Positions 19,049-28,458 of a DNA stretch of 64,000 bases are shown here, in pieces; position 1 is the stretch's first letter, and the number at the start of each line of letters is the position of its first letter. The stretch covers positions 124,001 through 188,000 of the forward strand of contig NZ_CP091851.1 in the NCBI RefSeq assembly GCF_022059845.1. Direction: 5' to 3'. Under the pieces are notes generated by a model. The model was not told the origin of the DNA. It searched no databases and worked only from the letters and a program-made list of their open reading frames with translations. The translations under genes were made by a program, and so were the position numbers. Source of the stretch: Terrirubrum flagellatum. GTDB lineage: Bacteria; Pseudomonadota; Alphaproteobacteria; Rhizobiales; Beijerinckiaceae.

Positions 19049-20200
19049 TTAATTTCCACTCGACCTCCCCACCAAGTTCCGCGCCACGATCAGGCGCATG
19101 ATCTCGTTGGTTCCCTCCAATATCTGATGCACGCGTAGATCGCGCACGATCTTCTCGACGCCGTAATCGGCGAGGTAGCCATAGCCGCCATGAAGCTGGA
19201 GCGCCTTGTTGGCGACTTCGAACCCAATGTCGGTGCCGAAGCGCTTCGCCATCGCGCAAAGCTGCGTAGCTTCCGGCGTCTTTGCATCGAGAGCTGACGC
19301 GGCGCGCCAGAGAAAGGTGCGCGCGGCTTCAAGCTCCGTCGCCATGTCGGCCAGCGTGAATTGCAGCGCCTGGAATTCGTCGAGCCTTTTGCCGAACGCC
19401 TTGCGCTCTTTCATATAGGCGAGTGATTTGTCGAGCGCGCCTTGCGCGCCGCCGATCGAGCAGGCGGCGATGTTAAGGCGGCCGCCATCGAGCCCGGCCA
19501 TGGCGATCTTGAAACCGACGCCTTCCTCGCCCAACCGGTTCGCCGCAGGCACGCGACAATTCTCGAAGATCACCTGGCGCGTTGGCTGCGCGTTCCAGCC
19601 CATCTTCTTCTCGTTTGCGCCAAAGGAGAGGCCAGGCGTTCCCTTCTCGACAGCGAAGGTCGAAATGCCTGACGCGCCTGTCTCTCCGGTGCGAACCATG
19701 ACGACATAGATGTCGGAAACGCCGGCGCCGGAGATGAACTGCTTCACGCCGTTGAGCACATAGTGATCGCCGTCGCGCATGGCTTTCGTCTTCAGGGCGG
19801 CGGCGTCGGAGCCCGCGCCCGGCTCGGTGAGGCAATAGCTCGCGAGATGCTCCATCGTGCAGAGCTTCGGCAGGAAGCGTTGTCGTTGCTCGTCCGATCC
19901 GAAACGATCGATCATCCAGGCGGCCATGTTGTGAATCGAGATATAGGCCGCGACAGTCGGGCAGCCCGTCGACAACGCCTCGAAAATCAGCGCCGATTCC
20001 ATGCGGCCAAGGCCCGAACCGCCGACATCCTCGCGCACATAGACGCCGCCCATGCCAAGCGCCGCAGCGGCGCGCATTTCCTCGACAGGGAAATGCTTCT
20101 TCTCATCCCATTCCACCGCTTTCGGCGCGAGCGTTTCGGCGGCGAAATCGCGCGCCATATCGCGAATGGCGATCTGATCATCTGTCAGAGCGAAGCTCAT
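19049..20200 (-). CDS. Acyl-CoA dehydrogenase, probably isobutyryl-CoA type
   Basis: This FAD enzyme has 383 residues. The N-terminal helical domain begins [20 protein letters not shown]. The flavin/substrate region has [16 protein letters not shown] and [14 protein letters not shown]. The C-terminal helical domain ends in [20 protein letters not shown], whose Glu is at the catalytic base position of the short/branched-chain group. The location among mmsA and mmsB makes isobutyryl-CoA (valine pathway) the likely substrate. The 3' neighbour GMC gene overlaps by 4 bp, so they are co-translated. Confidence 0.9.
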   Translation of the reverse strand: MSFALTDDQIAIRDMARDFAAETLAPKAVEWDEKKHFPVEEMRAAAALGMGGVYVREDVGGSGLGRMESALIFEALSTGCPTVAAYISIHNMAAWMIDRFGSDEQRQRFLPKLCTMEHLASYCLTEPGAGSDAAALKTKAMRDGDHYVLNGVKQFISGAGVSDIYVVMVRTGETGASGISTFAVEKGTPGLSFGANEKKMGWNAQPTRQVIFENCRVPAANRLGEEGVGFKIAMAGLDGGRLNIAACSIGGAQGALDKSLAYMKERKAFGKRLDEFQALQFTLADMATELEAARTFLWRAASALDAKTPEATQLCAMAKRFGTDIGFEVANKALQLHGGYGYLADYGVEKIVRDLRVHQILEGTNEIMRLIVARNLVGRSSGN

Positions 20201-21801
20201 CGCGCATCCTCGATAATCATCGCCGCGCCTTTCTCGGCGATCATCATGGTCGGCGAATTGGTGTTGCCTGATGTGATGCGCGGCATCGCCGAGGCGTCAA
20301 TCACGCGCAGACTATCGACGCCGCGCACACGCAGGCGTTCGTCGAGCACCGCTGTCGGATCGCTTTCGACGCCCATCTTCGCCGTGCCGACGGGATGGAA
20401 GATCGTCGTGCCGATATCGCCTGCCGCATGCATGAGGTCTTCGCGCGTAGAGATATCCGCGCCAGGCTTGTATTCCTCCGGCCTGAATTTCGCGAGCGCG
20501 GGCTGGGCGACAATGCGGCGCGCGAGCAGCAACGCGTCGGCCGCGACTTCGCGGTCCTTATCGGCGCTGAGATAATGCGGATCGATCTTCGGCGCATCCT
20601 CAGGCTTCGCCGAGCGCGCATGGACCGAGCCGCGGCTCTCCGGCCTGAGATTGCAGACGCTGACGGTGAAGGCGTCAAAGGCATGCAGGGGATCGCCGAA
20701 TTTGTCGAGCGACAATGGCTGAATGTGGAACTGCACATTCGCCGTGGCGAATTCAGGCGAGGATTTCGCGAAGGCGCCGAGCTGCGACGGCGCCATGGTC
20801 AGCGGGCCCTTGCGGAACAGCGCATATTCCAATCCCATCCAGCCGCGCTTGATGAGCGAGCGATATTCGCCGTTCATCGTCTTGACGCCGCTGACCTTGT
20901 AGATGGCGCGAAGCTGCAGATGGTCCTGCAAGTTTTCACCGACGCCCGGCGCATCATGAACGACGTCGACGCCAAGGCTTTTCATGCGATCACCAGCGCC
21001 GACGCCGGAGCGTTCGAGGATCGCCGGCGAGGCGACGGCGCCGGCCGACAGAATCACCTCGCATCGCGCCTTCAGCGTCTTTTTTTCACCGCCCCTGACA
21101 ATGACGACTCCCGTCGCGCGTCTGCCATCGAAGACGACGCGATCGACAAGCGCATTGGTGATGAGTTCGAGATTGGGACGACTGAGCGCAGGTTTCAGGA
21201 ATCCACGCGCCGCACTCCAGCGGCGGCCATTCTTCTGGTTGACGTGGAAATAGCCGCAGCCTTCATTGTCGCCGCGATTGAAATCATCGCTGCGCGGGAC
21301 GCCCGCCTGTTCGGCGGCGTCGATGAAGCGGTCGAGCAATTCCCAGGATGCGCGGGGATAGTCAACGCGCCATTCGCCGCCGGCGCCATGCAATTCGCTT
21401 TCGCCACGGAAGAAATCCTGCTGCTTCCGGAAGAGCGGCAGCACGTCATTCCAGCCCCAGCCTGTGAGTCCAAGCTGGCGCCAGCCGTCATAGTCGGCCG
21501 CTTGCCCGCGCATATAGATCATGGCGTTGATGGCGGAGGAGCCGCCAATCACCTTGCCACGGGGGTAGGCGAGCGAACGCCCATTGAGGCCGGGATCAGG
21601 CTCGGTCCTGAACATCCAGTCCGAGCGTGGATTGCCGATGGCGAAGAGATAACCGACCGGGATGTGAAACCAGATCCAGTTATCCCTGCCGCCGCCCTCG
21701 ACGACGGCGACGCTGTATTTGCCGTCCTGCGACAGGCGGTTGGCGAGCACGCAGCCCGCCGAGCCTGCGCCGCAAATGATGAAATCGAATGTGTCGGACA
21801 T
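20197..21801 (-). CDS. GMC-family FAD oxidoreductase (choline-dehydrogenase-like)
   Basis: The protein has 534 residues. The N-terminal FAD motif is [21 protein letters not shown] signature 1 is in [21 protein letters not shown], and signature 2 in [15 protein letters not shown]. The active-site His is in [12 protein letters not shown], with a second His/Asn position in [16 protein letters not shown]. It matches choline/alcohol dehydrogenases of the BetA/AlkJ group. No betaine-aldehyde dehydrogenase or betI is present. Its position inside the valine operon, between mmsA and the acyl-CoA dehydrogenase, suggests an alcohol or hydroxyacid substrate of that pathway, but this is not established. 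Confidence 0.9.
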   Translation of the reverse strand: MSDTFDFIICGAGSAGCVLANRLSQDGKYSVAVVEGGGRDNWIWFHIPVGYLFAIGNPRSDWMFRTEPDPGLNGRSLAYPRGKVIGGSSAINAMIYMRGQAADYDGWRQLGLTGWGWNDVLPLFRKQQDFFRGESELHGAGGEWRVDYPRASWELLDRFIDAAEQAGVPRSDDFNRGDNEGCGYFHVNQKNGRRWSAARGFLKPALSRPNLELITNALVDRVVFDGRRATGVVIVRGGEKKTLKARCEVILSAGAVASPAILERSGVGAGDRMKSLGVDVVHDAPGVGENLQDHLQLRAIYKVSGVKTMNGEYRSLIKRGWMGLEYALFRKGPLTMAPSQLGAFAKSSPEFATANVQFHIQPLSLDKFGDPLHAFDAFTVSVCNLRPESRGSVHARSAKPEDAPKIDPHYLSADKDREVAADALLLARRIVAQPALAKFRPEEYKPGADISTREDLMHAAGDIGTTIFHPVGTAKMGVESDPTAVLDERLRVRGVDSLRVIDASAMPRITSGNTNSPTMMIAEKGAAMIIEDAR

Positions 21802-21831
21802 CTGCGCTTCCGGTCAGACGCGCAGAGCGGG

Positions 21832-23331
21832 TCACCGCATCGTCGGGATGACGAACTCCGAACCTTCCTTGATGCCGCTCGGCCAGCGCGACGTCACCGT
21901 CTTGGTCTTGGTGTAGAAGCGATAGGCGTCGGGACCGTGCTGATTGAGATCGCCGAAGCTTGAGCGCTTCCAGCCGCCGAAGGTGTAATAGGCCAGAGGC
22001 ACCGGGATTGGCACGTTGACGCCGACCATGCCAACCTCGACTTTCGCCGCGAAATCGCGCGCCGCATCGCCGTCGCGGGTGAAGATCGCAACGCCGTTGC
22101 CATATTCATGATCGTTCGCGAGCTTCAGGCCTTCGGCGTAGTCCTTCGCACGCACGACCGACAGCACCGGCCCGAAAATCTCTTCCTTGTAGATGCGCAT
22201 GTCGGGCTTCACATGATCGAACAGGCAGCCATGCATGTAGAAGCCGTTCTCATAGCCCTGCATGGTGAAGTTGCGACCATCGACGACGAGCTTCGCGCCC
22301 TCTTTCACGCCGACATCGACATAGTTCTTCACCTTATCGAGATGCGCCTTGGTGACGAGCGGACCGAAATCAGCGCTGCCGTCGGTCGAAGGGCCGACCT
22401 TCAGTGATTCAACGCGCGGGATAAGGCGCTTCACCAGCTCATCAGCGGTCTTCTCGCCGACGGGAACGGCGACGGAGATCGCCATGCAGCGCTCGCCAGC
22501 CGCGCCGTAGCCGGCGCCGATCAACGCATCGACTGCCTGATCCATGTCGGCGTCGGGCATGACGATCATATGGTTCTTGGCGCCGCCAAAGCACTGCACG
22601 CGTTTTCCGGCCGCGCAGCCGCGCGAATAGATATATTCGGCGATCGGCGTCGAGCCGACGAAGCCAACGGCCTTGATATCGGGGTCATCGAGGATCGCGT
22701 CGACCGCTTCCTTGTCGCCATTGACGACGTTGAGCACGCCGGCTGGCAAACCAGCTTCGATCAGCAATTCGGCAAGGCGCATCGGCACGCCGGGATCGCG
22801 CTCGGACGGCTTCAGGATGAAGGCGTTGCCGCAGGCGAGCGCCGGGCCGAATTTCCACATTGGGATCATCGCGGGGAAATTGAACGGCGTGATGCCGGCG
22901 ACGACGCCGAGCGGCTGGCGCATGGAGTAGATGTCGATGCCTGGGCCGGCGCCTTCGGTGTATTCGCCCTTCATCATATGCGGCGTGCCGAGGCAGACCT
23001 CGATCACCTCGACGCCGCGCTGGATGTCGCCCTTGGCGTCCGGGATCGTCTTGCCGTGCTCGCGGGCGAGAATTTCGGCGAGCTCGTCATTATGCTTGGC
23101 GACGAGTTCGATGAACTTCATCAGCACGCGGGTGCGACGCTGCGGATTGGTCGCCGCCCAGCCGGGCTGCGCCGCCTTGGCGTTCTCGACCGCCATGCGC
23201 ACGTCGTCCTTCGAAGCCAGCGCCACCTTGGCGCGCAGGCTGCCGTCGAGCGGCTGAAAGACGTCGCCGAAGCGGCCGGAGCGGCCTTCGACATGCTTGC
23301 CGCCGATGAAATGATGGATCTGTGCGACCAT
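21832..23331 (-). CDS. mmsA: Methylmalonate-semialdehyde dehydrogenase (CoA-acylating)
   Basis: It converts methylmalonate semialdehyde to propionyl-CoA, with NAD and CoA, at the end of valine degradation. It has 499 residues from the ATG at 23331, which gives the typical MVAQIHHFIGGKHVEG start. The NAD-binding GFVGSTPIAEYIY and the catalytic Cys in GAAGERCMAISVAVPVG are present. The general-base Glu of hydrolytic ALDHs is replaced by the FGGAKNHMIV motif of CoA-dependent MmsA. It is the first gene of the minus-strand operon and divergent from the LysR gene. Confidence 0.96.
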   Translation of the reverse strand: MVAQIHHFIGGKHVEGRSGRFGDVFQPLDGSLRAKVALASKDDVRMAVENAKAAQPGWAATNPQRRTRVLMKFIELVAKHNDELAEILAREHGKTIPDAKGDIQRGVEVIEVCLGTPHMMKGEYTEGAGPGIDIYSMRQPLGVVAGITPFNFPAMIPMWKFGPALACGNAFILKPSERDPGVPMRLAELLIEAGLPAGVLNVVNGDKEAVDAILDDPDIKAVGFVGSTPIAEYIYSRGCAAGKRVQCFGGAKNHMIVMPDADMDQAVDALIGAGYGAAGERCMAISVAVPVGEKTADELVKRLIPRVESLKVGPSTDGSADFGPLVTKAHLDKVKNYVDVGVKEGAKLVVDGRNFTMQGYENGFYMHGCLFDHVKPDMRIYKEEIFGPVLSVVRAKDYAEGLKLANDHEYGNGVAIFTRDGDAARDFAAKVEVGMVGVNVPIPVPLAYYTFGGWKRSSFGDLNQHGPDAYRFYTKTKTVTSRWPSGIKEGSEFVIPTMR

Positions 23332-23387
23332 GGCGTCCTCCCGGATGCAGCTCTGTGTATTGTCTGACCGGACTCCTACATTGGTTT

Positions 23388-23430
23388 TTCCGCATATCAA
23401 CGGCATAGTTGGCGTAATCGTTATGCGGAA
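23388..23430. promoter_or_regulatory. LysR operator: nested dyad between mmsA and lysR
   Basis: A perfect 9-bp inverted repeat, TTCCGCATA (23388-23396) and TATGCGGAA (23422-23430), encloses a second dyad CAAC (23398-23401)/GTTG (23408-23411). It sits in the 113-bp divergent gap, ending 14 bp before the lysR ATG. LysR proteins typically autorepress and activate a divergent gene from such sites. Confidence 0.65.
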
Positions 23431-23444
23431 TCTCAGGAGCTTCC

Positions 23445-24371
23445 ATGGATTGGGATCACGCCCGTGTCTTCCTGGCCGTCGCCCGCTCCGGCCAGCTTCT
23501 GGCGGCCGCCCGCCGGCTCGGGCTCGACCAGGCGACGGTCACCCGCCGCATCAATGCGCTGGAGCGCGACCTCGGCGCCAAGCTGTTCGAGCGCAGCCCG
23601 TCCGGCTCGGCCATGACAGCGGCCGGCGAACGGTTTCTGGAGTCCGCCGAGCGGGTGGAGAGCGAGATGCTGCGGGCGCAAAGCGCGCTGACTGACAGCT
23701 CCGTCTCGATCGCTGGCACGGTGAGGATCGGCGCGCCTGATGGCATCGGCACCTGGTATCTGCTGCCGCGGCTGGGCGCATTGCTCGCGTCGCATCCCGA
23801 TCTCCGGATCCAGCTTGTGCCGCTGCCGCGCGCCTTCTCGCTCGCCAAGCGCGAGGCCGATCTCGCGATCACGATAGACCCGCCGGAAGAGGGCCGGCAG
23901 CGCCTTGTGAAAATGACGGACTATGCGCTCGGCCTCTACGCCTCGCGCGACTATGTCAGGCGTCATCCGCCGATCGAAGCTGTGACGGATGTCGCGCGCC
24001 ATCGCGTCGTGACTTATGTGCGCGATCTCCTGTTCTCGCCGGCTCTCGACTATCTCGATGAACTCGGAATTCCCGACGGGCCGCGCTTCGAATGCGCGAG
24101 CGTGATCGGACAGCTTGAAGCAGTGCGCGCCGGCGTTGGCGTCGGCGTGCTGCATATCTACGCCGCCGACAATGATCCTGATTTCGTGCGGCTGCTTCCC
24201 GACAAGGCGGTGCGGCGCGCCTACTGGCTGACGACGCATGCTGACGTGCGCGACATCGCGCGCGTGAAGCTCGTGCATGATTTTATTCTCGCCTCGGCGC
24301 GGCGCGATCGCGGACTGTTCACAACTGCGCGAGAGGCTGGACAATCGCCTGCGATGAGGCGCGAGGCCTGA
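23445..24371 (+). CDS. LysR family transcriptional regulator
   Basis: The protein has 308 residues. The N-terminal winged HTH (1-60: MDWDHARVFLAVARSGQLLAAARRLGLDQATVTRRI) is of the LysR type. A periplasmic-binding-like effector domain (about 90-290) follows, with GTVRIGAPDGIGTWYLLPRL at its start. Divergent orientation from mmsA with a strong dyad between them implies control of the valine operon. In pseudomonads mmsAB is controlled by an AraC-type protein instead, so this would be a different regulator class. The effector is unknown. Confidence 0.93.
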   Translation: MDWDHARVFLAVARSGQLLAAARRLGLDQATVTRRINALERDLGAKLFERSPSGSAMTAAGERFLESAERVESEMLRAQSALTDSSVSIAGTVRIGAPDGIGTWYLLPRLGALLASHPDLRIQLVPLPRAFSLAKREADLAITIDPPEEGRQRLVKMTDYALGLYASRDYVRRHPPIEAVTDVARHRVVTYVRDLLFSPALDYLDELGIPDGPRFECASVIGQLEAVRAGVGVGVLHIYAADNDPDFVRLLPDKAVRRAYWLTTHADVRDIARVKLVHDFILASARRDRGLFTTAREAGQSPAMRREA

Positions 24372-24462
24372 TAATTTCCACCTGTTCCCGTGGGAACATC
24401 GCCGGGCGGTTCGCTCGCGTAGCAGGGGCGCGAAACGTTCCTGATCGCCGTACGAGGTCGTC

Positions 24463-25035
24463 ATGCGCCTGTCATTCGTTCAATCTCTCATGCTCGCCGC
24501 GGCTGCTGCGGCGCAATCGCAGGCTGCGGCGGCAGCCGAAAGCTGGCGCATCGATCCCGCGCGCACGCGCATCGGATTCACCATCGAATCATCGGCGTGG
24601 CCGACGACGCGTGGCTCTTTCCAGAAATTCGACGGCCGCGTTTCTCTCGATTTCGATCATCCCGCCCGATCCTCGGTGCGCTTCTCTGTCCAGTCGTCTT
24701 CAGTCGAAGCCGGATCGAAAGGACTCAACGACTACATCCGTAGCGCCGTTTTCTTCGACGCGGCGAAATATCCGACCATGAGTTTCGCCTCAACGGCGGT
24801 GACGAAGGTCGATGACCGAACCGTGCAGGTGCAGGGTGATTTGACGCTGCTTGGCGTCACCAAGCCGATCACCTTGACGGTCAATGTCGATCGCACGCGC
24901 CGCGGCGGCGCTGCGGTGGGCTTGAGCGCGCGCGGTCAGGTGATGCGCTCCGCCTTCGGCATGAATTCCGGCGTTCCGATCATCAATGACCGCGTCGATA
25001 TCGTGGTGACGACGGAAGCGGTCGGCGCGCCGTGA
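24463..25035 (+). CDS. YceI family periplasmic protein
   Basis: The protein has 190 residues with an Ala/Gln-rich signal peptide (1-28, cleavage near AAAAES). The mature protein is the YceI beta-barrel: SWRIDPARTRIGFTI at the start, FQKFDGRVSLDFDHP, a KYPTMSFASTAV strand and GDLTLLGVTKPITLTV. YceI proteins bind isoprenoid or amide lipids. The next gene, a cytochrome b561, starts inside this stop codon (GTGA); YceI/b561 pairs are recurrent and the two are probably coupled. Confidence 0.93.
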   Translation: MRLSFVQSLMLAAAAAAQSQAAAAAESWRIDPARTRIGFTIESSAWPTTRGSFQKFDGRVSLDFDHPARSSVRFSVQSSSVEAGSKGLNDYIRSAVFFDAAKYPTMSFASTAVTKVDDRTVQVQGDLTLLGVTKPITLTVNVDRTRRGGAAVGLSARGQVMRSAFGMNSGVPIINDRVDIVVTTEAVGAP

Positions 25036-25631
25036 TCGCGCAGGATGCGAACGAATCGCGCGACGATTCCGTTCGTGCGGAAGAAGCGGTTGGCGCGTGG
25101 CCGCTCGCGTTGCGCATTATCCATTGGCTGAGCGCGGCAGTCATCGTCGGCCTGCTCTCGCTCGGCCTCTACATGCGGCACGCCGACATCGACGCGGGCG
25201 AGGCGTTCGATCTCTATCAGCTCCATAAGTCCTTCGGCTTCATTGCGCTGGCGCTAATCCTGTTGCGCGTGATCGCACGCGTACAAACGCGGCGGCCGCC
25301 CTTTCCCGAGACGATGTCGCGGCGTGAAGTCGTGGCGGCGCGGCTGACGCACGCCGCCTTCTATGCGCTGCTGCTGGCGCTGCCGTTGATCGGCTGGGTG
25401 ATGGTCTCAGCCGCGCCGCTGCCGGTGCCGACGCGCTTCTTCGATCTCGTAGAGATTCCCGCGCTGACCGCGCCCAGTGAGAGCGTCTACGGGATCGCGC
25501 GCCGGGCGCATCGCCTCGCCGCCTGGGCGCTCGGCGCGCTGCTGCTGCTGCATGCAGCGGCGGCGATGAAACATCACTGGCTTGACCGCGACTCGACCTT
25601 GCGGCGGATGTGGTTTACCCGGCGCGGCTGA
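25032..25631 (+). CDS. Cytochrome b561 family protein
   Basis: The protein has 199 residues from a GTG at 25032 overlapping the yceI stop. Four membrane segments (about 28-50, 68-88, 105-130, 160-180) carry the expected haem-ligand His residues: RIIHWLSAAV, LHKSFGFIAL, RLTHAAFYALLL and a C-terminal LHAAAAMKHHW. It is a diheme b-type electron carrier of the inner membrane, perhaps oxidising ubiquinol for a periplasmic partner. Partnership with YceI is inferred from the overlap. Confidence 0.92.
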   Translation: MIAQDANESRDDSVRAEEAVGAWPLALRIIHWLSAAVIVGLLSLGLYMRHADIDAGEAFDLYQLHKSFGFIALALILLRVIARVQTRRPPFPETMSRREVVAARLTHAAFYALLLALPLIGWVMVSAAPLPVPTRFFDLVEIPALTAPSESVYGIARRAHRLAAWALGALLLLHAAAAMKHHWLDRDSTLRRMWFTRRG

Positions 25632-25712
25632 CGGACCCGACAGGCGGCCTCCGGCGTTCGATGATTGTCAAACGCCGTCAGGATCGCCACTTTCCCGGGA
25701 AAGGAGACCGAC

Positions 25713-26678
25713 ATGCCGTCCAAACTCGAACAGCTCGCGGCGATGACCACGATTGTCGCCGACACCGGCGACATCGACGCCGTCAAGCGGCTGAAGCCGG
25801 TGGACTGCACGACCAATCCGAGCCTCCTGCTCAAGGCGGTCGAACTGCCGCAGCATGCGGCGCTGGTCGAAGACGCCATCGCCTGGGGACGCAAGCAGGG
25901 CGGAAACGCCGATTCGCGAGCCGCCGCCGTCTGCGATCGCCTCGCCATCGCGTTCGGCGCCGAACTCGCGCAGGTCGTACCCGGCCGCGTCTCGACGGAA
26001 GTCGACGCCGACCTGTCTTTCGATACGGTTGCGACGGTCGACAAGGCGCGCGCCATCATCAACGCCTATGAAGAGCGTGGCGTCGGGCGCGAAAAGATTC
26101 TCATCAAGATCGCGTCGACTTGGGAAGGCATTCGCGCCGCCGAGGTGCTGCAGAGCGAGAAGATCGACTGCAACATGACGTTGCTGTTCTCGCTTGCGCA
26201 GGCGCAGGCGGCGACGGAGGCGCAAGCTTTCCTCATCTCGCCTTTCGTCGGCCGCATCCTCGACTGGCATGTGAAGGCGGGCGGCGGGCCTTACACATCC
26301 GAAACCGATCCCGGCGTGCAGTCCGTGCGCAGCATCCATGCGGCTTACAAATCACAGGGACGCAAGACCATCGTGATGGGCGCGTCGTTCCGTAATGTCG
26401 GCGAGATCGAGGCGCTTGCGGGATGCGACAGGTTGACGATTTCGCCGGCGCTTCTCGATGAACTCGCGAAGGCCGAGGGCGACCTGCCGCGCAAGCTCGA
26501 CGCGTCCGCGATCGCGACGAAGCCGGCGCCGGCGGCGACGGATGAAAAGAGCTTCCGCTGGCAGATGAACGAGGACGCTATGGCGACGGAGAAACTCGCC
26601 GAAGGCATCCGCGCCTTCGCCAAGGATCTCAATTTGCTGCGCGCGCTCGTCGGCAAGCGGCTGGCGATCGCGGCCTGA
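25713..26678 (+). CDS. tal: Transaldolase (TalB type)
   Basis: This pentose-phosphate enzyme transfers dihydroxyacetone units between sedoheptulose 7-phosphate and glyceraldehyde 3-phosphate. It has 321 residues from the ATG at 25713, which has AAGGAG just upstream. The N-terminal [19 protein letters not shown] and the Schiff-base Lys in [17 protein letters not shown] are diagnostic, followed by [12 protein letters not shown] and [11 protein letters not shown]. It is the long TalB class rather than the short MipB class. Downstream lies a DUF1330 gene 10 bp away. Confidence 0.97.
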   Translation: MPSKLEQLAAMTTIVADTGDIDAVKRLKPVDCTTNPSLLLKAVELPQHAALVEDAIAWGRKQGGNADSRAAAVCDRLAIAFGAELAQVVPGRVSTEVDADLSFDTVATVDKARAIINAYEERGVGREKILIKIASTWEGIRAAEVLQSEKIDCNMTLLFSLAQAQAATEAQAFLISPFVGRILDWHVKAGGGPYTSETDPGVQSVRSIHAAYKSQGRKTIVMGASFRNVGEIEALAGCDRLTISPALLDELAKAEGDLPRKLDASAIATKPAPAATDEKSFRWQMNEDAMATEKLAEGIRAFAKDLNLLRALVGKRLAIAA

Positions 26679-26688
26679 CGGCGCGGCG

Positions 26689-26976
26689 ATGTCCGCCTAC
26701 GTCATCGCCGAAACCGAGATCAGGGACGCAAAGCTGATCGAGACCTATCGCGAACTCGCGAAGGCTTCGATCGAGCGTCATGGCGGCCGCTATATCGTGC
26801 GCGGCGGCGCGACCGAACTGATCGAGGGCGGCCCCGAGCCCAGGATGATGATCGTGGTCGAATTTCCATCGATGGCGCAGGCCAAGGCCTGGTATGCGTC
26901 CGCGGACTATGCGGAAGCGCTGAAAGTGCGTCGCGATGCGCTCGACCGCCGGCTGATTTTCGTCGAAGGTGTGTGA
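26689..26976 (+). CDS. DUF1330 protein
   Basis: The protein has 95 residues with a ferredoxin-like alpha/beta fold typical of DUF1330: AYVIAETEIRDAKLIETYRE, HGGRYIVRGG, VVEFPSMAQAKAWYASADY. The function of the family is not established; relatives resemble dimeric alpha/beta-barrel enzymes. It probably shares the transaldolase transcript. Confidence 0.88.
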   Translation: MSAYVIAETEIRDAKLIETYRELAKASIERHGGRYIVRGGATELIEGGPEPRMMIVVEFPSMAQAKAWYASADYAEALKVRRDALDRRLIFVEGV

Positions 26977-27060
26977 GTCTCTGTGGACAATCCCATTCCT
27001 AACCCGACGTTTACGCCTCCCGGGGTATGAAAAGCCGATCCGACTCGCCCGAAGACCGTC

Positions 27061-27426
27061 ATGACCAACAAGATTCTGCTCGCCGAAGACGATAACGACA
27101 TGCGCCGCTTCCTGGTGAAGGCGCTGGAGAACGCCGGCTATCAGGTCGCGCATTATGACAACGGGCTTTCGGCCTATGACCGGCTGCGCGAGGAGCCTTT
27201 CGAGCTCCTGCTGACCGATATCGTCATGCCCGAGATGGATGGCATCGAGCTGGCGCGCCGCGCCACGGAGCTCGATCCGGAAATCAAGGTGATGTTCATC
27301 ACCGGTTTCGCGGCGGTCGCGCTCAATCCCGATTCGAAGGCTCCGAAGGACGCCAAGGTCCTGTCGAAGCCGTTCCATCTCAAGGACCTCGTCAACGAGG
27401 TGTCGCGCCTCCTGAAGGCGGCCTGA
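27061..27426 (+). CDS. cpdR: CpdR-like single-domain response regulator
   Basis: This 121-residue receiver domain has no output domain. The acidic pocket EDD is at 9-11, the phospho-acceptor Asp at 53 in LLLTDIVMPEMDGI, the Thr in FITGF and the Lys in LSKPFHLKDLV. In Caulobacter and rhizobia, CpdR in its unphosphorylated form localises ClpXP to the pole and promotes degradation of cell-cycle regulators. Length and sequence match that orthologue group rather than a generic CheY. It stands alone between DUF1330 and the WYL regulator. Confidence 0.9.
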   Translation: MTNKILLAEDDNDMRRFLVKALENAGYQVAHYDNGLSAYDRLREEPFELLLTDIVMPEMDGIELARRATELDPEIKVMFITGFAAVALNPDSKAPKDAKVLSKPFHLKDLVNEVSRLLKAA

Positions 27427-27504
27427 GCGCTCGCAAAGCGGGCGGGCCGGGATGGCCGTCGGCTCCAAGGGCATGTAAAGCGCGGACAGCTTCCGAGGGC
27501 TCCG

Positions 27505-28224
27505 ATGAGGCGCGCCGACCGGCTGTTCCAGATCATCCAGATTCTGCGTCGGGCGGGGAAGCCCGTGACCGCGGACGCCATGGCGGCCGAGCTCGAAGCC
27601 TCGCGCCGGACGGTCTATCGCGACATCCAGACGCTGATCGGCCAGCGGGTCCCGATCCGGGGCGAGGCCGGCACCGGCTATATCCTCGAAGGCGGCTATG
27701 ACCTGCCGCCGCTGATGCTGACGCCTGATGAAATCGAGGCGGCGGTGCTTGGCGCGCAATGGGTGGCGGGACGGGGCGATCCAGCGCTCGCCCGTGCGGC
27801 GAAGGATTTGATCGCGAAGATCGGGGTCGCCGTGCCGGAGCGGCTCAGGCCATTTGTGCTGGAGCCGGCGACCCGCAGCGTCCCGACCTGGCGGATCGCG
27901 CCCGACACGATCGATATGGCGGGCGCGCGAGCCGCCATTCACGCCGGCCGCAAGATCAGGCTGCGCTATCGCGACGAATATGAGCGCGAGAGCGAGCGAA
28001 TCATCTGGCCGATCAGCGTCGGCTATCTCGAGACTGTCCGGCTGCTCATCGCCTGGTGCGAGTTGCGCCAGGATTTCCGCCATTTCCGCACCGACCGGGT
28101 GCTGGAGGCGACCTTCCTCGAAGAGCGCTATCCCGAGCGTCCGGCTGTGCTGCGGGGGAAATGGCGCAAGTCCATGGGGGGCTGGGCGCCGGAGGCGTCC
28201 GAGACCGAATCGGAAGACGCGTGA
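27505..28224 (+). CDS. YafY-type HTH/WYL transcriptional regulator
   Basis: The protein has 239 residues. An N-terminal HTH_11 domain (1-60: RADRLFQIIQILRRAGKPVTADAMAAELEASRRTVYRDI) is followed by a WYL ligand-sensing domain (about 135-205: RKIRLRYRDEYERESERIIWPISVGYLETVRLLIAWCELRQDFRHFRTDRV). Its targets are unknown; no divergent gene suggests one. It ends about 95 bp before tRNA-Val. Confidence 0.92.
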   Translation: MRRADRLFQIIQILRRAGKPVTADAMAAELEASRRTVYRDIQTLIGQRVPIRGEAGTGYILEGGYDLPPLMLTPDEIEAAVLGAQWVAGRGDPALARAAKDLIAKIGVAVPERLRPFVLEPATRSVPTWRIAPDTIDMAGARAAIHAGRKIRLRYRDEYERESERIIWPISVGYLETVRLLIAWCELRQDFRHFRTDRVLEATFLEERYPERPAVLRGKWRKSMGGWAPEASETESEDA

Positions 28225-28318
28225 ACAAAAACCGGGCGCGATCCGCTCCGCGCTTGCGTTGGCGAAAGCAGGCCGGTATAGCGCCGCCACCTGTCACGGG
28301 TCCTTCATGGACCCGCCC

Positions 28319-28393
28319 GGGCGCGTAGCTCAGCGGGAGAGCACTACCTTGACATGGTAGGGGTCACAGGTTCAATCCCTGTCGCGCCCACCA
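28319..28393 (+). tRNA. tRNA-Val (GAC)
   Basis: It is a 75-nt cloverleaf with encoded CCA. The acceptor stem is GGGCGCG/CGCGCCC, the D arm GCTC...GAGC, the anticodon stem CTACC/GGTAG with loop TTGACAT (anticodon GAC), and the T arm ACAGG-TTCAATC-CCTGT. A strong terminator follows at 28401. No integrase or partial duplicate of the 3' end is visible, so there is no sign of use as an attachment site. Confidence 0.98.
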
Positions 28394-28399
28394 ATTCGC

Positions 28400-28441
28400 A
28401 AGCCCCGGATTTTGCTTGGAAAAGCAAGGTCCGGGGCTTTC
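28400..28441. terminator. Terminator after tRNA-Val
   Basis: AGCCCCGGA (28401-28409) pairs with TCCGGGGCT (28430-28438), with an inner TTGCTT/AAGCAA stem and a short T run on the plus strand. It also sits just past the stop of the minus-strand gene at 28459-28776, so it could serve both directions. Confidence 0.8.
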
Positions 28442-28458
28442 GCATTCTGCTTCCGAAA

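Noticed and set aside
20395-21963. Plus-strand open frame (522 codons) across the GMC gene
   Set aside because: It is a shadow of a well-defined GMC oxidoreductase; no motif or signal is visible in the plus-strand translation.
24383-24420. Possible EcfG (general stress) promoter before yceI, GGAAC at 24393
   Set aside because: No matching -10 (CGTT) at 16-17 bp. A TGTTCCC/GGGAACA dyad (24383-24398) is real, but I could not assign it to a regulator.
26629-28290. Long minus-strand open frame (553 codons) across cpdR and the WYL regulator
   Set aside because: It is antisense to two clear genes with recognised domains; its composition (His/Arg/Asp-rich) is typical of the complement of GC-rich coding DNA.
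28319-28393. tRNA-Val as an integration site of a genomic island
   Set aside because: No integrase, no partial tRNA duplicate and no change in gene style downstream.
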